Assembly (NCBI GenBank): GCA_027452145.1
Contig: DAIDHB010000102.1
Span: forward strand, 1-62,042
Direction of reading: 5' to 3'
Source: Planctomycetales bacterium
Lineage (GTDB): Bacteria > Planctomycetota > Planctomycetia > Isosphaerales > Isosphaeraceae
DNA length: 62,042 nucleotides
The position numbers and the translations under genes are program-made. The notes below the pieces were generated by a model. That model saw only the letters and a list, made by a program, of their open reading frames with translations, was not told the DNA's origin and ran no database searches. Positions 53,410-61,758 of this stretch are shown piece by piece. How positions within the stretch are numbered: position 1 is the first letter of the stretch; each line of letters begins with the position of its first letter.

Positions 53410-54534
53410 ATGAGAGAAACCGTCAGGCAACTGGTCGAGGCGCTGGAACGCGGGGAGCCGCTGGTCCTGTCCCAGGTCGTCGAGACCCGGGGATCGACGC
53501 CGCAGAAGGCCGGCGCGGTGATGGTCGTCGACGCGTCGGGCGGCCAGATCGGGACCCTGGGCGGCGGGTGCGTCGAGAATGAGGTGAAGCAGAAGGCGCT
53601 GCGCCACCTCGACGGCCATCCTCCCGCGCTGCATTCCTTCGTGCTGGACCACGATTATGCCTGGGCCGATGGGCTGATCTGCGGCGGCAAGATGGTGATC
53701 GTCAGCCGGTCGATGTTCGGTCCCGAGCCCCTGGCCTATTACCGGGCGATGGAGCGGGCCATCGAGCGGGGTGACGGATTCACCGAGGCGATAGTGGTGA
53801 ATCCCGAGCGGGCGCCCGGCACCGGACTCGGCGATCGCTGGCTCTTCGACGGTGGCGGCCAACCGGCGGCCGGCTGGCCGGCCGGGACGTCCGCCGAGGG
53901 GCTGGCCGACCGGGTCCGACCTCTCGACGATCGTCCCCGGCCGGGCGTCGACCGGGGGGTCGCTGTGCTGCCGAGCCTGCCACGGGTCCGGCTCCTGATC
54001 GTGGGCGCCGGCCACGTCGGGCAGGCCGTCGCCGACCTTGCGGCGCGCGCCGACTTCGACGTCTGGGTGGTCGACGATCGTCACCAGTACGCGAATCGCG
54101 AGCGATTCCCCCTGGCCCAGCGGCTGCTCGTCGGGCCGATCGACGAGACCCTCGCCTCGGTCGAAGTCACGCCGAGGACCTACGGGCTCATCGTCACCCG
54201 CGGCCACGGCCACGACGAGGAGGCGCTCTACCATCTTGCCGCGACGCCCGCCTCGTACGTTGGCCTGATCGGCAGCCGGCGGAAGATCCGGCTGATCTTC
54301 GAGAGCCTCCGCGAACAGGGGATTTCGCGGGAGGCCCTCGACCGGGTGGCGGCCCCGGTGGGGCTGGAGATCGGCTCGCAGAGCGTTGTCGAAATCGCCG
54401 TCAGCATTGTGGCCGAGCTGATCGCGCGGCGCAACCTGGGGCCGGACGGGATGGCGCCGCGCGTCCCGGTCGGCGATCCGCCGGCCTCTGTCGTTCCCGC
54501 CGATGGTGCGCGATGCACCGCGAGGCCGGCATGA
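53410..54534 (+). CDS. xdhC: XdhC-family molybdopterin-insertion protein
   Basis: A 374-residue XdhC/CoxI-type protein, a Rossmann-fold factor that inserts sulfurated molybdopterin into xanthine-dehydrogenase-family enzymes. VVETRGSTPQKAGAVMVVDASGGQIGTLGGGCVENEV is the family start, and a C-terminal NAD-type domain shows VRLLIVGAGHVGQAVADLA, YASYVGLIGSRRKI and AAPVGLEIGSQSVVEIAVSI. GGGAG precedes the ATG. Its TGA overlaps the next start by ATGA. It heads the Mo-cofactor operon. Confidence 0.92.
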   Translation: MRETVRQLVEALERGEPLVLSQVVETRGSTPQKAGAVMVVDASGGQIGTLGGGCVENEVKQKALRHLDGHPPALHSFVLDHDYAWADGLICGGKMVIVSRSMFGPEPLAYYRAMERAIERGDGFTEAIVVNPERAPGTGLGDRWLFDGGGQPAAGWPAGTSAEGLADRVRPLDDRPRPGVDRGVAVLPSLPRVRLLIVGAGHVGQAVADLAARADFDVWVVDDRHQYANRERFPLAQRLLVGPIDETLASVEVTPRTYGLIVTRGHGHDEEALYHLAATPASYVGLIGSRRKIRLIFESLREQGISREALDRVAAPVGLEIGSQSVVEIAVSIVAELIARRNLGPDGMAPRVPVGDPPASVVPADGARCTARPA

Positions 54535-55445
54535 TTGCCGCAATCGTGCCGGCGGCGGGCCGGAGCGTCCGCATGGGCCGGCCCAAGCTTCTGATGGAGT
54601 TCGACGGCCGCACGCTGGTCCGCCGCGTGGTCGAGGCGCTCCGCGACGGCGGGGTCGACCGGGTCATCGTCGTGTCGCCGGCCGACGGTCCCGACTCCGC
54701 CGCGATCCGCTCCGAGGCCGCCGCGGGCGGCGCCGAGGTGGTCGTCCCGCAGGTTCAACCGGCCGAGATGCGCGACTCGATCGAGCTGGCGATCACCAGC
54801 CTTGACGTCGTGCCGAGTCCGACCGCGGTCGCGCTCACCCCCGGAGACGTGCCCGGCCTGACTCCCGAGCTGGTGGCCCGGCTGCTCGGGGTCGCACGCG
54901 AGCAGCCCGATCGCCTGATCATCCCCGTTCACGAGGGTCGTCGCGGACACCCTGTCGTCCTCCCGTGGGATGTGGCCCTCCAGGTGAGGGAACTGCCGCC
55001 GGACCGAGGAGTCAATGCGCTGGTCGAGCGGCACCGCGAGCGAATCGCGGAGCTGGCCGTTTCGAACGCTGTCGCGATCGTCGACGTCGATACGCCGGCC
55101 GATCTCGAGCGATGGTCGGCCGAGGCCGGAGCGGGCACCACCGTCCGCGTCCGCATGTTTGCCCTGGCGCGGGAGCGTGCGGGGGCCGCCGAGGTGGAGG
55201 TGGCAGTGGCCGCCCCGGCGACGGTCGGCGGCCTGCGCGCGTCGCTGGCGGCCGGATATCCGGCGCTCGCCCCGCTCTGTGCCGGCGCCCTGATCGCCGT
55301 CGACGAGGAGTATGCCGGCGACGAGACTCCGATTTTCGCGGGCTCCCGGATCGCGCTCATCCCGCCCGTCAGCGGAGGCGCGGGACCGGCACGGGGTCTG
55401 CTGCTTGAAAAGAAGTATCCACCGAGGGACGCCGTCCTGCGATGA
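54531..55445 (+). CDS. MobA/MocA-like nucleotidyltransferase fused to MoaD
   Basis: A 304-residue two-domain protein. Residues 1-200 are a MobA/MocA-like NTP transferase (PAAGRSVRMGRPKLLM, ALTPGDVPGL, HPVVLPWDV), which attaches CMP or GMP to molybdopterin. Residues 203-283 are MoaD, the ubiquitin-like sulfur carrier: VRVRMFALARERAGAAEVEV, ending in IALIPPVSGG. In normal MoaD the Gly-Gly is the very C-terminus; here 21 residues (AGPARGLLLEKKYPPRDAVLR) follow. A protease or a lost stop would be needed for activity. Its end overlaps moaE. Confidence 0.87.
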   Translation: MIAAIVPAAGRSVRMGRPKLLMEFDGRTLVRRVVEALRDGGVDRVIVVSPADGPDSAAIRSEAAAGGAEVVVPQVQPAEMRDSIELAITSLDVVPSPTAVALTPGDVPGLTPELVARLLGVAREQPDRLIIPVHEGRRGHPVVLPWDVALQVRELPPDRGVNALVERHRERIAELAVSNAVAIVDVDTPADLERWSAEAGAGTTVRVRMFALARERAGAAEVEVAVAAPATVGGLRASLAAGYPALAPLCAGALIAVDEEYAGDETPIFAGSRIALIPPVSGGAGPARGLLLEKKYPPRDAVLR

Positions 55446-55864
55446 TCGACATCACCGAATCGCCGATCGACCACGCGGCCGTCACCGAGGGCGTCCGCAG
55501 CAACCAGGCCGGGGCGGTCTGCACGTTCCTGGGGACGGTGCGCGAGATCACCGGCACGAAGCGGACCGTCGCGCTCTCCTACGAGGCGTATCGCGAGATG
55601 GCCCTCAAGAAGCTCGCCGAGCTCGAATCGGAGGCCCGCGGCCGCTGGCCGGTCATCGAACTGGCGCTCGTGCATCGCGTGGGGCACCTCGAGCTGGGCG
55701 AGGTGAGCGTCGTCGTGGCGGTGAGCTGCCCGCACCGTGCCCAGGCCTTCGAGGCCTGCCGATGGCTCATCGACACGCTCAAGGAGCGGGTCCCGATCTG
55801 GAAGCGGGAGAGCTGGGAGGACGGCTCGAGCGAGTGGGTCCATCCCGGCCTGGAGGCCGGATGA
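55442..55864 (+). CDS. moaE: MoaE, molybdopterin synthase large subunit
   Basis: A 140-residue MoaE. It takes sulfur from MoaD's C-terminal thiocarboxylate to make molybdopterin. SNQAGAVCTFLGTVREITGTKRTVALSYEAYREMALKKL, VHRVGHLELGEVSVVVAVSCPHRAQAFEACRWLIDTLKERVPIWKRE match the family with the active Lys and Arg residues. ATG 55442 overlaps the previous gene's stop (ATGA). Confidence 0.96.
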   Translation: MIDITESPIDHAAVTEGVRSNQAGAVCTFLGTVREITGTKRTVALSYEAYREMALKKLAELESEARGRWPVIELALVHRVGHLELGEVSVVVAVSCPHRAQAFEACRWLIDTLKERVPIWKRESWEDGSSEWVHPGLEAG

Positions 55865-55943
55865 GCGGCACGATGGACGGCTTCCCGGTCGTCCGGGAGA
55901 CGCATCCTCCACTGACGCGATTTCGGCAAAGGCGGCGGAAGAC

Positions 55944-56948
55944 ATGACGACGACTCTCGCGGATCAACTGGTCGACTCGTTCGGCCGGCCGCACAACAAC
56001 CTGCGGATCAGCGTCACCGATCGCTGCAACATCCGGTGCGTCTACTGCATGCCCGAGCAGGTCGAGTTCCTGCCGAGGGCGCAGTTGCTCAATTTCGAGG
56101 AGATCGAACGGTTCGTACGGATCGCGGCGCCGATGGGGATCGACAAGATCCGGCTGACCGGAGGCGAGCCGCTGGTCCGCCGGGACCTCCCGGTGCTGAT
56201 CGCCAAGCTCGCGGCGATCCCCGGGATCCGGGACGTCGGGCTGACCACCAACGGCCTGTTGCTGGCCCCCGCGGCCCGCGGCCTGCGCGACGCCGGGCTC
56301 GAGCGGATCAATGTGAGCCTGGACACCCTCGACCCGGAGCGGTTCCAGAAGCTCACCCGGCGCCCGGGCGTCGAGCAGGTCGTCGAGGGCATCCTCGCGG
56401 CGAAGGAGGCGGGATTCGACCCCGTGAAGGTCAACGCGGTCGCCATCCGCGGCACGACCGAGGGGGACATTGTGCCGCTCGCCCGGTTCTGCCGCCGGCA
56501 CGGGCTGGAGTTGCGATTCATCGAGTACATGCCGCTCGACGCCGGCCACCAGTGGGAGCGCGCCAAGGTCCTGTTCGCCGCGGAGATCCTCGAGATCCTG
56601 GCCCGCGAGGTCGGCCCGCTCTCTCCGTGCGACGACCAGGACCCCCGCGCGCCGGCCCTGGACTACCGGTATGCCGACGGCGGGGGAACCGTCGGCTTCA
56701 TCGCCTCGGTGAGCCGCCCGTTCTGCATGAGCTGCAACCGGCTCCGCCTCACGGCCGACGGCAAGCTGCGCAACTGCCTGTTCGCGCTTGAGGAGACCGA
56801 TGTACGGGCGCTGATCCGGTGCGGCGAGAACGACGAGGCGATCGCGCGGGCGATCCGCGCGAGCGTCGCGTCGAAGTGGGAGGGGCACGAGATCAATACC
56901 GCGCGGTTCATCCAGCCCGAGCGGCTGATGCACTCGATCGGCGGGTGA
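55944..56948 (+). CDS. moaA: GTP 3',8-cyclase MoaA
   Basis: A 334-residue radical-SAM enzyme making the first molybdopterin intermediate from GTP. The N-terminal iron-sulfur motif is in TDRCNIRCVYCMPEQ, and the second C-terminal cluster in CMSCNRLRLTADGKLRNCLF. It ends with the family's Gly-Gly tail (HSIGG). It follows moaE by 79 bp. moaC/moaB and moeA are not in the window. Confidence 0.97.
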   Translation: MTTTLADQLVDSFGRPHNNLRISVTDRCNIRCVYCMPEQVEFLPRAQLLNFEEIERFVRIAAPMGIDKIRLTGGEPLVRRDLPVLIAKLAAIPGIRDVGLTTNGLLLAPAARGLRDAGLERINVSLDTLDPERFQKLTRRPGVEQVVEGILAAKEAGFDPVKVNAVAIRGTTEGDIVPLARFCRRHGLELRFIEYMPLDAGHQWERAKVLFAAEILEILAREVGPLSPCDDQDPRAPALDYRYADGGGTVGFIASVSRPFCMSCNRLRLTADGKLRNCLFALEETDVRALIRCGENDEAIARAIRASVASKWEGHEINTARFIQPERLMHSIGG

Positions 56949-57004
56949 ACTCGCGTCCGGCGAACGCCCCCGGGTTGGTCGCGGCTGGGTCCAACGTGCC
57001 CGCC

Positions 57005-58153
57005 TCATCCAGCTATCCGGATCGCGAATTCCTCCTGCCGCACCTGGTATCTCCTCAGCTTCGCCGCGTCGAGGTGGAAACCCAGGCCGGGTCGGGTCGG
57101 GACCTCGATTATGCCCGGGCCGGCCAGATCGATCAGCGGGCTCGAGTAGTCGTCGACGAACCATCGCGAGCTGGGCACGACATCCGACGGATACTTGCAA
57201 TTCGGCAATGTGGCGAGGTGGATCGCGTGGGCCTGGCCGATGCCCAGCTCGGGCATGCTGCCGACGCAGCAGGCGACGCCGGCCGGATAGCATAGGTCGT
57301 GGATCGCCCGCGCGGGGCCGAGCCCCCCCACGCGCTGGATCTTCAGGTTGACGATCCGCCCGGCCCCGCGTCGGATGGCCGCGGCGACCTCCTCGGGGCC
57401 GGAGGCTGTCTCATCCAGGCAGATTGGCGTGTTGATCTCATTCTGAAGATCGGCTAGCCCGTCGAGGTCGTCGGCGGGCAGCGGCTGCTCGATCATCAGC
57501 AGATCGTGGCCGTCGAGCTCGCGGAAGACGTCGAGGTCTCCCCGAGAGTAGGCGCCCCCGGCGTCGACGGCCAGCGGGACGTCGCCGCAATGCTGCCGGA
57601 CGGCCCGGACGAGCTCGATATCCTGGCCGGGCCGGATCTTGAGCTTCACGCGACGATACCCGGCCTCGAGGTGGGCCTCGATCGACTGGATCAACTCGAC
57701 GATGCTGGACGGGAGACCGACCGTCAGCCCCGCCTCGACCCCCTGGTCGATGCGGAGGTCCGTCGCGCCCAGGAGTTCGGCGATCGAGGCGTGCCGTGCC
57801 TGGCCGAGGAGGTCCCAGAGCGCGGTCTCGGCGCCGGCGACGGAGCAAGCGCCGGTCTTCCAGTCGCCGGCCAGCCCGGCGATGTCGTCGATATCGCCGA
57901 GGGTTCGCCCGAGCAGCCCGGGCGCGATAATCCGGGCCAGTTCGTCCCAGCACCGTTCGGCGGCACCGACGTGGCCGGCCGGGCCCGCGGGCATTGGCGT
58001 GGCCTCGCCCAGCCCGACTGCCGAGGAGGTCGAGACCTCGACCACGATGGCGTCCCGGATCGCGACTTCCCCGGCTGATGTGCGAAACGGCTCCTTGAAG
58101 GGGACCTGGATGTGCGTCAGCACGACCCGTTCGATGGGATCCGTCGCGCTCAT
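57005..58153 (-). CDS. MenC-like/N-acylamino-acid-racemase enolase-superfamily enzyme
   Basis: A 382-residue enolase-superfamily enzyme. RVKLKIRPGQD has the Lys-x-Lys pair, metal ligands are AVDAGGAYS, MIEQPL and CLDETASG, and NLKIQRVGGLGPARAIHDLC the second Lys. It fits o-succinylbenzoate synthase (menaquinone) or N-acylamino-acid racemase, which share a fold. No other men genes are near. ATG follows AAGGAGGAG. It is divergent from the YkgJ pair. Confidence 0.87.
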   Translation of the reverse strand: MSATDPIERVVLTHIQVPFKEPFRTSAGEVAIRDAIVVEVSTSSAVGLGEATPMPAGPAGHVGAAERCWDELARIIAPGLLGRTLGDIDDIAGLAGDWKTGACSVAGAETALWDLLGQARHASIAELLGATDLRIDQGVEAGLTVGLPSSIVELIQSIEAHLEAGYRRVKLKIRPGQDIELVRAVRQHCGDVPLAVDAGGAYSRGDLDVFRELDGHDLLMIEQPLPADDLDGLADLQNEINTPICLDETASGPEEVAAAIRRGAGRIVNLKIQRVGGLGPARAIHDLCYPAGVACCVGSMPELGIGQAHAIHLATLPNCKYPSDVVPSSRWFVDDYSSPLIDLAGPGIIEVPTRPGLGFHLDAAKLRRYQVRQEEFAIRIAG

Positions 58154-58415
58154 GGTGTTCTCCTCCTTTGCCGAAGGGGCGCGGCCGCTCGGGCGGCCGG
58201 GCCGCGCGTCGCGGGCCGCTGCCGGCGTTCGACCGTCCTCGAGAAGGGCCCGGGCGATCCTCGGGATGGGAGAGGATCAGGCCGGGGGTCATGCGTCCAA
58301 ATCCTGATTTCACAGTCACTTGATGCGCGAGAGGTTGCGACCGGTCGCGGCTTCGGATAGAGTAACCGCAGCCTCGGCCCGGCGACGCACCCTCGAGCGG
58401 ACGGACGATTCTGCC

Positions 58416-58841
58416 ATGAGTGTAACGCAACCGAAATCGCCTTGGTATCGGGACGGCCTGGCTTTTACCTGCACGCAATGCGGGGACTGCTGCACCGGTA
58501 CACCGGGGTACGTGTGGGTCACCGTCGACGAGATGCGCCGGATTGCCGAGTTCCGGGGCGAGACAGTCGAGGCGTTCGCCGAGCGATACGTCCGCCTGGT
58601 AGAGGACCGATTCAGCCTGATCGAGAAGCCGGGCGGCGATTGCGTCTTCTGGAGCCGCGAGGGAGGATGCGCCGTGTACCCGGCGCGCCCCGACCAGTGC
58701 CGGACCTGGCCGTTCTGGCCTGAGAACGTCTCCCGGAAGAAGAACTGGCAGCATGTATGCGAGGTCTGCCCGGGCGCCGGCCAGGGCCGGCTGTACACCC
58801 TCGCGGAGATCCAGACGTCCCTCGCGATGACCCGCCCATGA
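58416..58841 (+). CDS. YkgJ-type Cys-cluster protein 1
   Basis: A 141-residue cytoplasmic protein of the YkgJ/Fe-S-or-zinc cluster family. FTCTQCGDCCTGTPGYVW and CVFWSREGGCAVYPARPDQCRTWPFWPE carry eight ordered cysteines, as in UPF0153 proteins thought to chelate iron or zinc. The role is unknown. The ATG at 58416 has a weak site. It overlaps the next gene by ATGA. Confidence 0.85.
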   Translation: MSVTQPKSPWYRDGLAFTCTQCGDCCTGTPGYVWVTVDEMRRIAEFRGETVEAFAERYVRLVEDRFSLIEKPGGDCVFWSREGGCAVYPARPDQCRTWPFWPENVSRKKNWQHVCEVCPGAGQGRLYTLAEIQTSLAMTRP

Positions 58842-59326
58842 ACGCCGGCCCTGAATCATCACGGAGTAGACCGGCCCGTCGCGAGGCCCCGTGCCGCGAG
58901 GAGCTGCGCGAACTCTACGCGACGCTCGACACCGAGCTGGCGCGAATCGGCCCGGTCTGCCTCGCCAGCGGCCGTTGCTGCCGCTTCGGCGAGTACGGGC
59001 ATACGCTGTTCGTCTCGGAGCCCGAGATGGACCATTTCCTCGCCGAGGCGCCCGCGCCCGCCCGGCCGCTCGATGACGGCGAGACCTGCCCGTGGCAGGA
59101 TGCGCGTGGCCGCTGCACGGCCCGAGACGCGCGGCCGCTCGGGTGCCGGATCTATCACTGCGACCCGGCCTTTCAGGAGGTCGCGCCGGCCCTTTCCGAG
59201 CGATTCATCGGGCGGCTCAAGGCGCTGGTCGACCTCCACGGACTATCCTGGAACTACGCCCCATTTCACCGCCATCTGGACCGGCGGCGCCTGGAGATCG
59301 ACTTCCCGGGTCCGCCCGGCCAGTAA
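58838..59326 (+). CDS. YkgJ-type Cys-cluster protein 2
   Basis: A 162-residue second member of the same family: VCLASGRCCRFGEYGHTLFVSEPEMDHFLAEAP, then CPWQDARGRCTARDARPLGCRIYHCDPAF. Its cysteine spacing differs from protein 1 (CCRFG lacks the CxxC before), so they are paralogues, not a duplication. The start codon is inside the previous gene's stop. The terminator at 59359-59393 follows. Confidence 0.85.
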   Translation: MNAGPESSRSRPARREAPCREELRELYATLDTELARIGPVCLASGRCCRFGEYGHTLFVSEPEMDHFLAEAPAPARPLDDGETCPWQDARGRCTARDARPLGCRIYHCDPAFQEVAPALSERFIGRLKALVDLHGLSWNYAPFHRHLDRRRLEIDFPGPPGQ

Positions 59327-59358
59327 CTGGCGCGGAGACCGGCCCGGGCTCGCGGGCT

Positions 59359-59393
59359 GACCCGCCGTCGCGGGGTCGTTCGGGCGTTTTTTT
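59359..59393 (+). terminator. Intrinsic terminator after the YkgJ pair
   Basis: GACCC (59359-59363) and GGGTC (59373-59377) form a short stem; a run of seven T (59387-59393) follows. The run also forms the upstream edge of the HU promoter. Moderate confidence. Confidence 0.6.
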
Positions 59394-59394
59394 C

Positions 59395-59423
59395 TTGACT
59401 CTAGTCCAAGCCACCAATACACT
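59395..59423 (+). promoter_or_regulatory. Sigma-70-type promoter of the HU gene
   Basis: TTGACT at 59395-59400 and TACACT at 59418-59423 are separated by exactly 17 bp, matching the -35 and -10 boxes of housekeeping sigma factors. Transcription should begin near 59430, leaving a ~90-bp leader before the HU start at 59520. Confidence 0.8.
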
Positions 59424-59519
59424 TGAGCCGTTTGCAGCCCAGACTGAACCACGGCCGACGCCCCCTTCGTTCTCTGTTCGACAGGCCGGGCCAAAACCTG
59501 CTCCGCGGAGATCGCCAAC

Positions 59520-59903
59520 GTGACCAAGAAAGAGATCGTCAAGAAGATTTCCGAGGATATCCAACTGACCCAGCTCAAGACGAAGGACATCGTCCAGCGG
59601 ACCCTCGACGCGATCATCCAGACATTGGTCACCGAGGGCCGGATCGAGCTGCGGAATTTCGGCGTCTTCGAGGTCAAGAAGCGCGCCCCGCGCAAGGCCC
59701 GCAATCCCCGCACCGGCGAGAAGGTGTATGTCGCCTCCAAGAATGTGGTGACCTTCAAGCCGGGTAAAGAAATGGAAGAACTCGTTCGAAAGATGGATCC
59801 CGAGACGCTTCCATTTGAGGAAGGGGACTCGGATGCCGATGAAGATAACAACGGACCGGTCGAGCCGGTTGCCGACGCCAAGGCCCGGACGACGGCCGAC
59901 TGA
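59520..59903 (+). CDS. HU/IHF-family DNA-binding protein with acidic tail
   Basis: A 127-residue HU-type protein. [84 protein letters not shown] is a complete HU/IHF fold with the DNA-bending arm. After it come about 35 residues that are acidic ([14 protein letters not shown]), unlike the usual 90-residue form. The start is GTG at 59520, with GGAGATCG upstream. It should be a nucleoid protein. Confidence 0.95.
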   Translation: MTKKEIVKKISEDIQLTQLKTKDIVQRTLDAIIQTLVTEGRIELRNFGVFEVKKRAPRKARNPRTGEKVYVASKNVVTFKPGKEMEELVRKMDPETLPFEEGDSDADEDNNGPVEPVADAKARTTAD

Positions 59904-60161
59904 TCAGGGTCCCGGCCAGGGTGGGTCACCTCGCACGTCCGGTCGTGCCCCGCGCGATCCGAAGCGCGGGCGACGTCCAGCCCACGGGCCGGCGGCTGGG
60001 AGCGGCTCGGTCAGACCGGCGGCCGATATCCGCCGGACTTCGGCGAACGGAATCCGGCTCGTCTCGCGCGGCGGACGCCCGCACGACGAGCCCCTCGAAT
60101 CCCGATCGGGCCAGGATGGCTCGCCGCGATCCGGGGTAATGCCAGACGGGAGGAGCCCGAC

Positions 60162-60395
60162 ATGCGGAAACTCTGCGCGGCCATGGCGATCACGGTCGCA
60201 TCCCTCGCCCTGTTCGAAGGATGCGCGCCAGTCCCCCTGCCGCACTATGCCGCCTACCGCCCACGACGCGTGATGGAACTGCTCGTGGACTCGGAAAACA
60301 TGCGCCAGGCCGGCGATGACTGGGAGCGGTTCTGGCTGCTCGATCAGCCGTCGCACCTGACGCCCTACCGCACCCATGGCGGCGTGGGGCCCTGA
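60162..60395 (+). CDS. Small lipoprotein
   Basis: A 77-residue protein. The signal ends SLALFEGCAP, so Cys21 is lipidated. The rest (VMELLVDSENMRQAGDDWERFWLLDQPSHLTPYRTHGGVGP) is short, with a conserved-looking ERFWLLDQPSHLTPYRTHGG end that I have seen in other planctomycete small lipoproteins. A strong GGGAGGAG precedes the ATG. Function unknown. Confidence 0.85.
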   Translation: MRKLCAAMAITVASLALFEGCAPVPLPHYAAYRPRRVMELLVDSENMRQAGDDWERFWLLDQPSHLTPYRTHGGVGP

Positions 60396-60443
60396 TCCTC
60401 GCCCGGTTTCATCCAGTCGGGTCTGACGGCCTGAACGGCTCGC

Positions 60444-60460
60444 CGCCCCATTTCGGGGCG
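60444..60460 (+). terminator. Hairpin after the small lipoprotein
   Basis: CGCCCC (60444-60449) and GGGGCG (60455-60460) form a 6-bp stem with a 5-bp loop ATTTC. There is no T-run, so it is a weak candidate terminator. Confidence 0.4.
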
Positions 60461-60580
60461 TCGAGCTGATCTGCCCGGCCCCGGGATCCCCGAGAAGTTC
60501 GCCGGGGCACGGGGGCGCAGTCTGTCATCTCCACGCGACCCGGGCGTGCCACTCGTCCGACGCCTGATCGTCGCCCCAAC

Positions 60581-61492
60581 CTACGGACTCAGGTTGGCGC
60601 GGAAGAACGAGCCGACGAGCTGGACGTAGGCACGCGGGTTCGCCTGATAGGCCTGCACATGCTCCACCCCGGGCAGGGTCAGGGTCCGGCACGACGAACC
60701 GAGGTTCCTGGCCAGCTCGCGCGCCTGGCCCACGGGTACGGTGGAATCCGCCTCCCCGTGGATGAGGAGTACCGGTCGTTCGCCCCACGAGCGGGCGAAT
60801 CGGATCGGGATCAGGTCATCCGTCCGCACGCCGTAGATCCAGCGCGCGGCCAGCAGGATGCCCGGGTTGAACCAGCGAGGGAGGCCGCTGTGCCGGCTGA
60901 GCTGGGTGTCCAGCAGGCGGGGAAGATCCCCGTACGGGCTGTCCACCACGGCGACGCGGATCTCGGGGTTTCGCGCCGCCTCCATGAGTACGGTCGAGCC
61001 GCCCATCGAGTAACCCAGCCATCCGACTCGCTCGTCAGCAAAGCCCTGAGACTTGGCCCAGGTGAGCACGGCGCGCAGGTCACCGCGCTCCCGTCGGCCG
61101 AGGTATAGCCGCGACGGGTCGCTCTGCCCGTGACCACGGAGGTCGAACAGGAGCACGTCGAAGCCTCGGCGGTGCAGGTCGCGCCCCAGGCCGGCCATCT
61201 CCAGCCAGGAGCTCCACATCCCGTGCACCATTACCAGTAGCTGGCGCTTCTTGGGTGTCGGCAGATACCACCCCCGCAGGGTGATCCCGTCGGCGGTGGT
61301 CGCGGACCACTGCTCGACCTCGGCACCTAGCTGACGCGGGTCGATTGGCAGCGGGCGATTCGTGGACCGGGTCAGCCGGTCGGCCGTGAATGCCGAGACC
61401 CCGACGTACGACACGCCGAACAGCAGGATGGCGGCCCCCAGAATCCAGCCGATCAGCCGGTGGACGCGCCCGCCTCGTGGGATCGAATGCAT
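60581..61492 (-). CDS. Membrane-anchored alpha/beta-hydrolase
   Basis: A 303-residue protein. An N-terminal signal anchor (LIGWILGAAILLFGVSYVGVSAF) leads into a hydrolase fold: LLVMVHGMWSSWLEMAGLGRDL (oxyanion), nucleophile Ser in VGWLGYSMGGSTVL, acid Asp in LLIHGEADSTVPVG, and base His in LPGVEHVQAY. It likely faces the periplasm and acts on an ester. AAGGAGGG precedes the ATG. Specificity unknown. Confidence 0.87.
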   Translation of the reverse strand: MHSIPRGGRVHRLIGWILGAAILLFGVSYVGVSAFTADRLTRSTNRPLPIDPRQLGAEVEQWSATTADGITLRGWYLPTPKKRQLLVMVHGMWSSWLEMAGLGRDLHRRGFDVLLFDLRGHGQSDPSRLYLGRRERGDLRAVLTWAKSQGFADERVGWLGYSMGGSTVLMEAARNPEIRVAVVDSPYGDLPRLLDTQLSRHSGLPRWFNPGILLAARWIYGVRTDDLIPIRFARSWGERPVLLIHGEADSTVPVGQARELARNLGSSCRTLTLPGVEHVQAYQANPRAYVQLVGSFFRANLSP

Positions 61493-61758
61493 CGCTTATC
61501 CCTCCTTGCCCGAGCATCCTCGCTTCCCTATATCACGATTCCCATTCTCCGCCAAGTCAGGGTCCGTGAGGCTGTTGAACAGGACGAGGCCGGCCGCCGT
61601 CGGCGCGAGTCGCCACTTGCTCCCGATCGGACGCGGCGGCAGAATCAGTGGCGGCCCTCGGCCGACGCGTCGCCCCGCGAGGGACGCCGGCATTCGGACC
61701 CGACGCCGGCCATCCGGTTTTCCTTGCAACCTCCCCGCCGCAGCAGGATTCTTGCATC

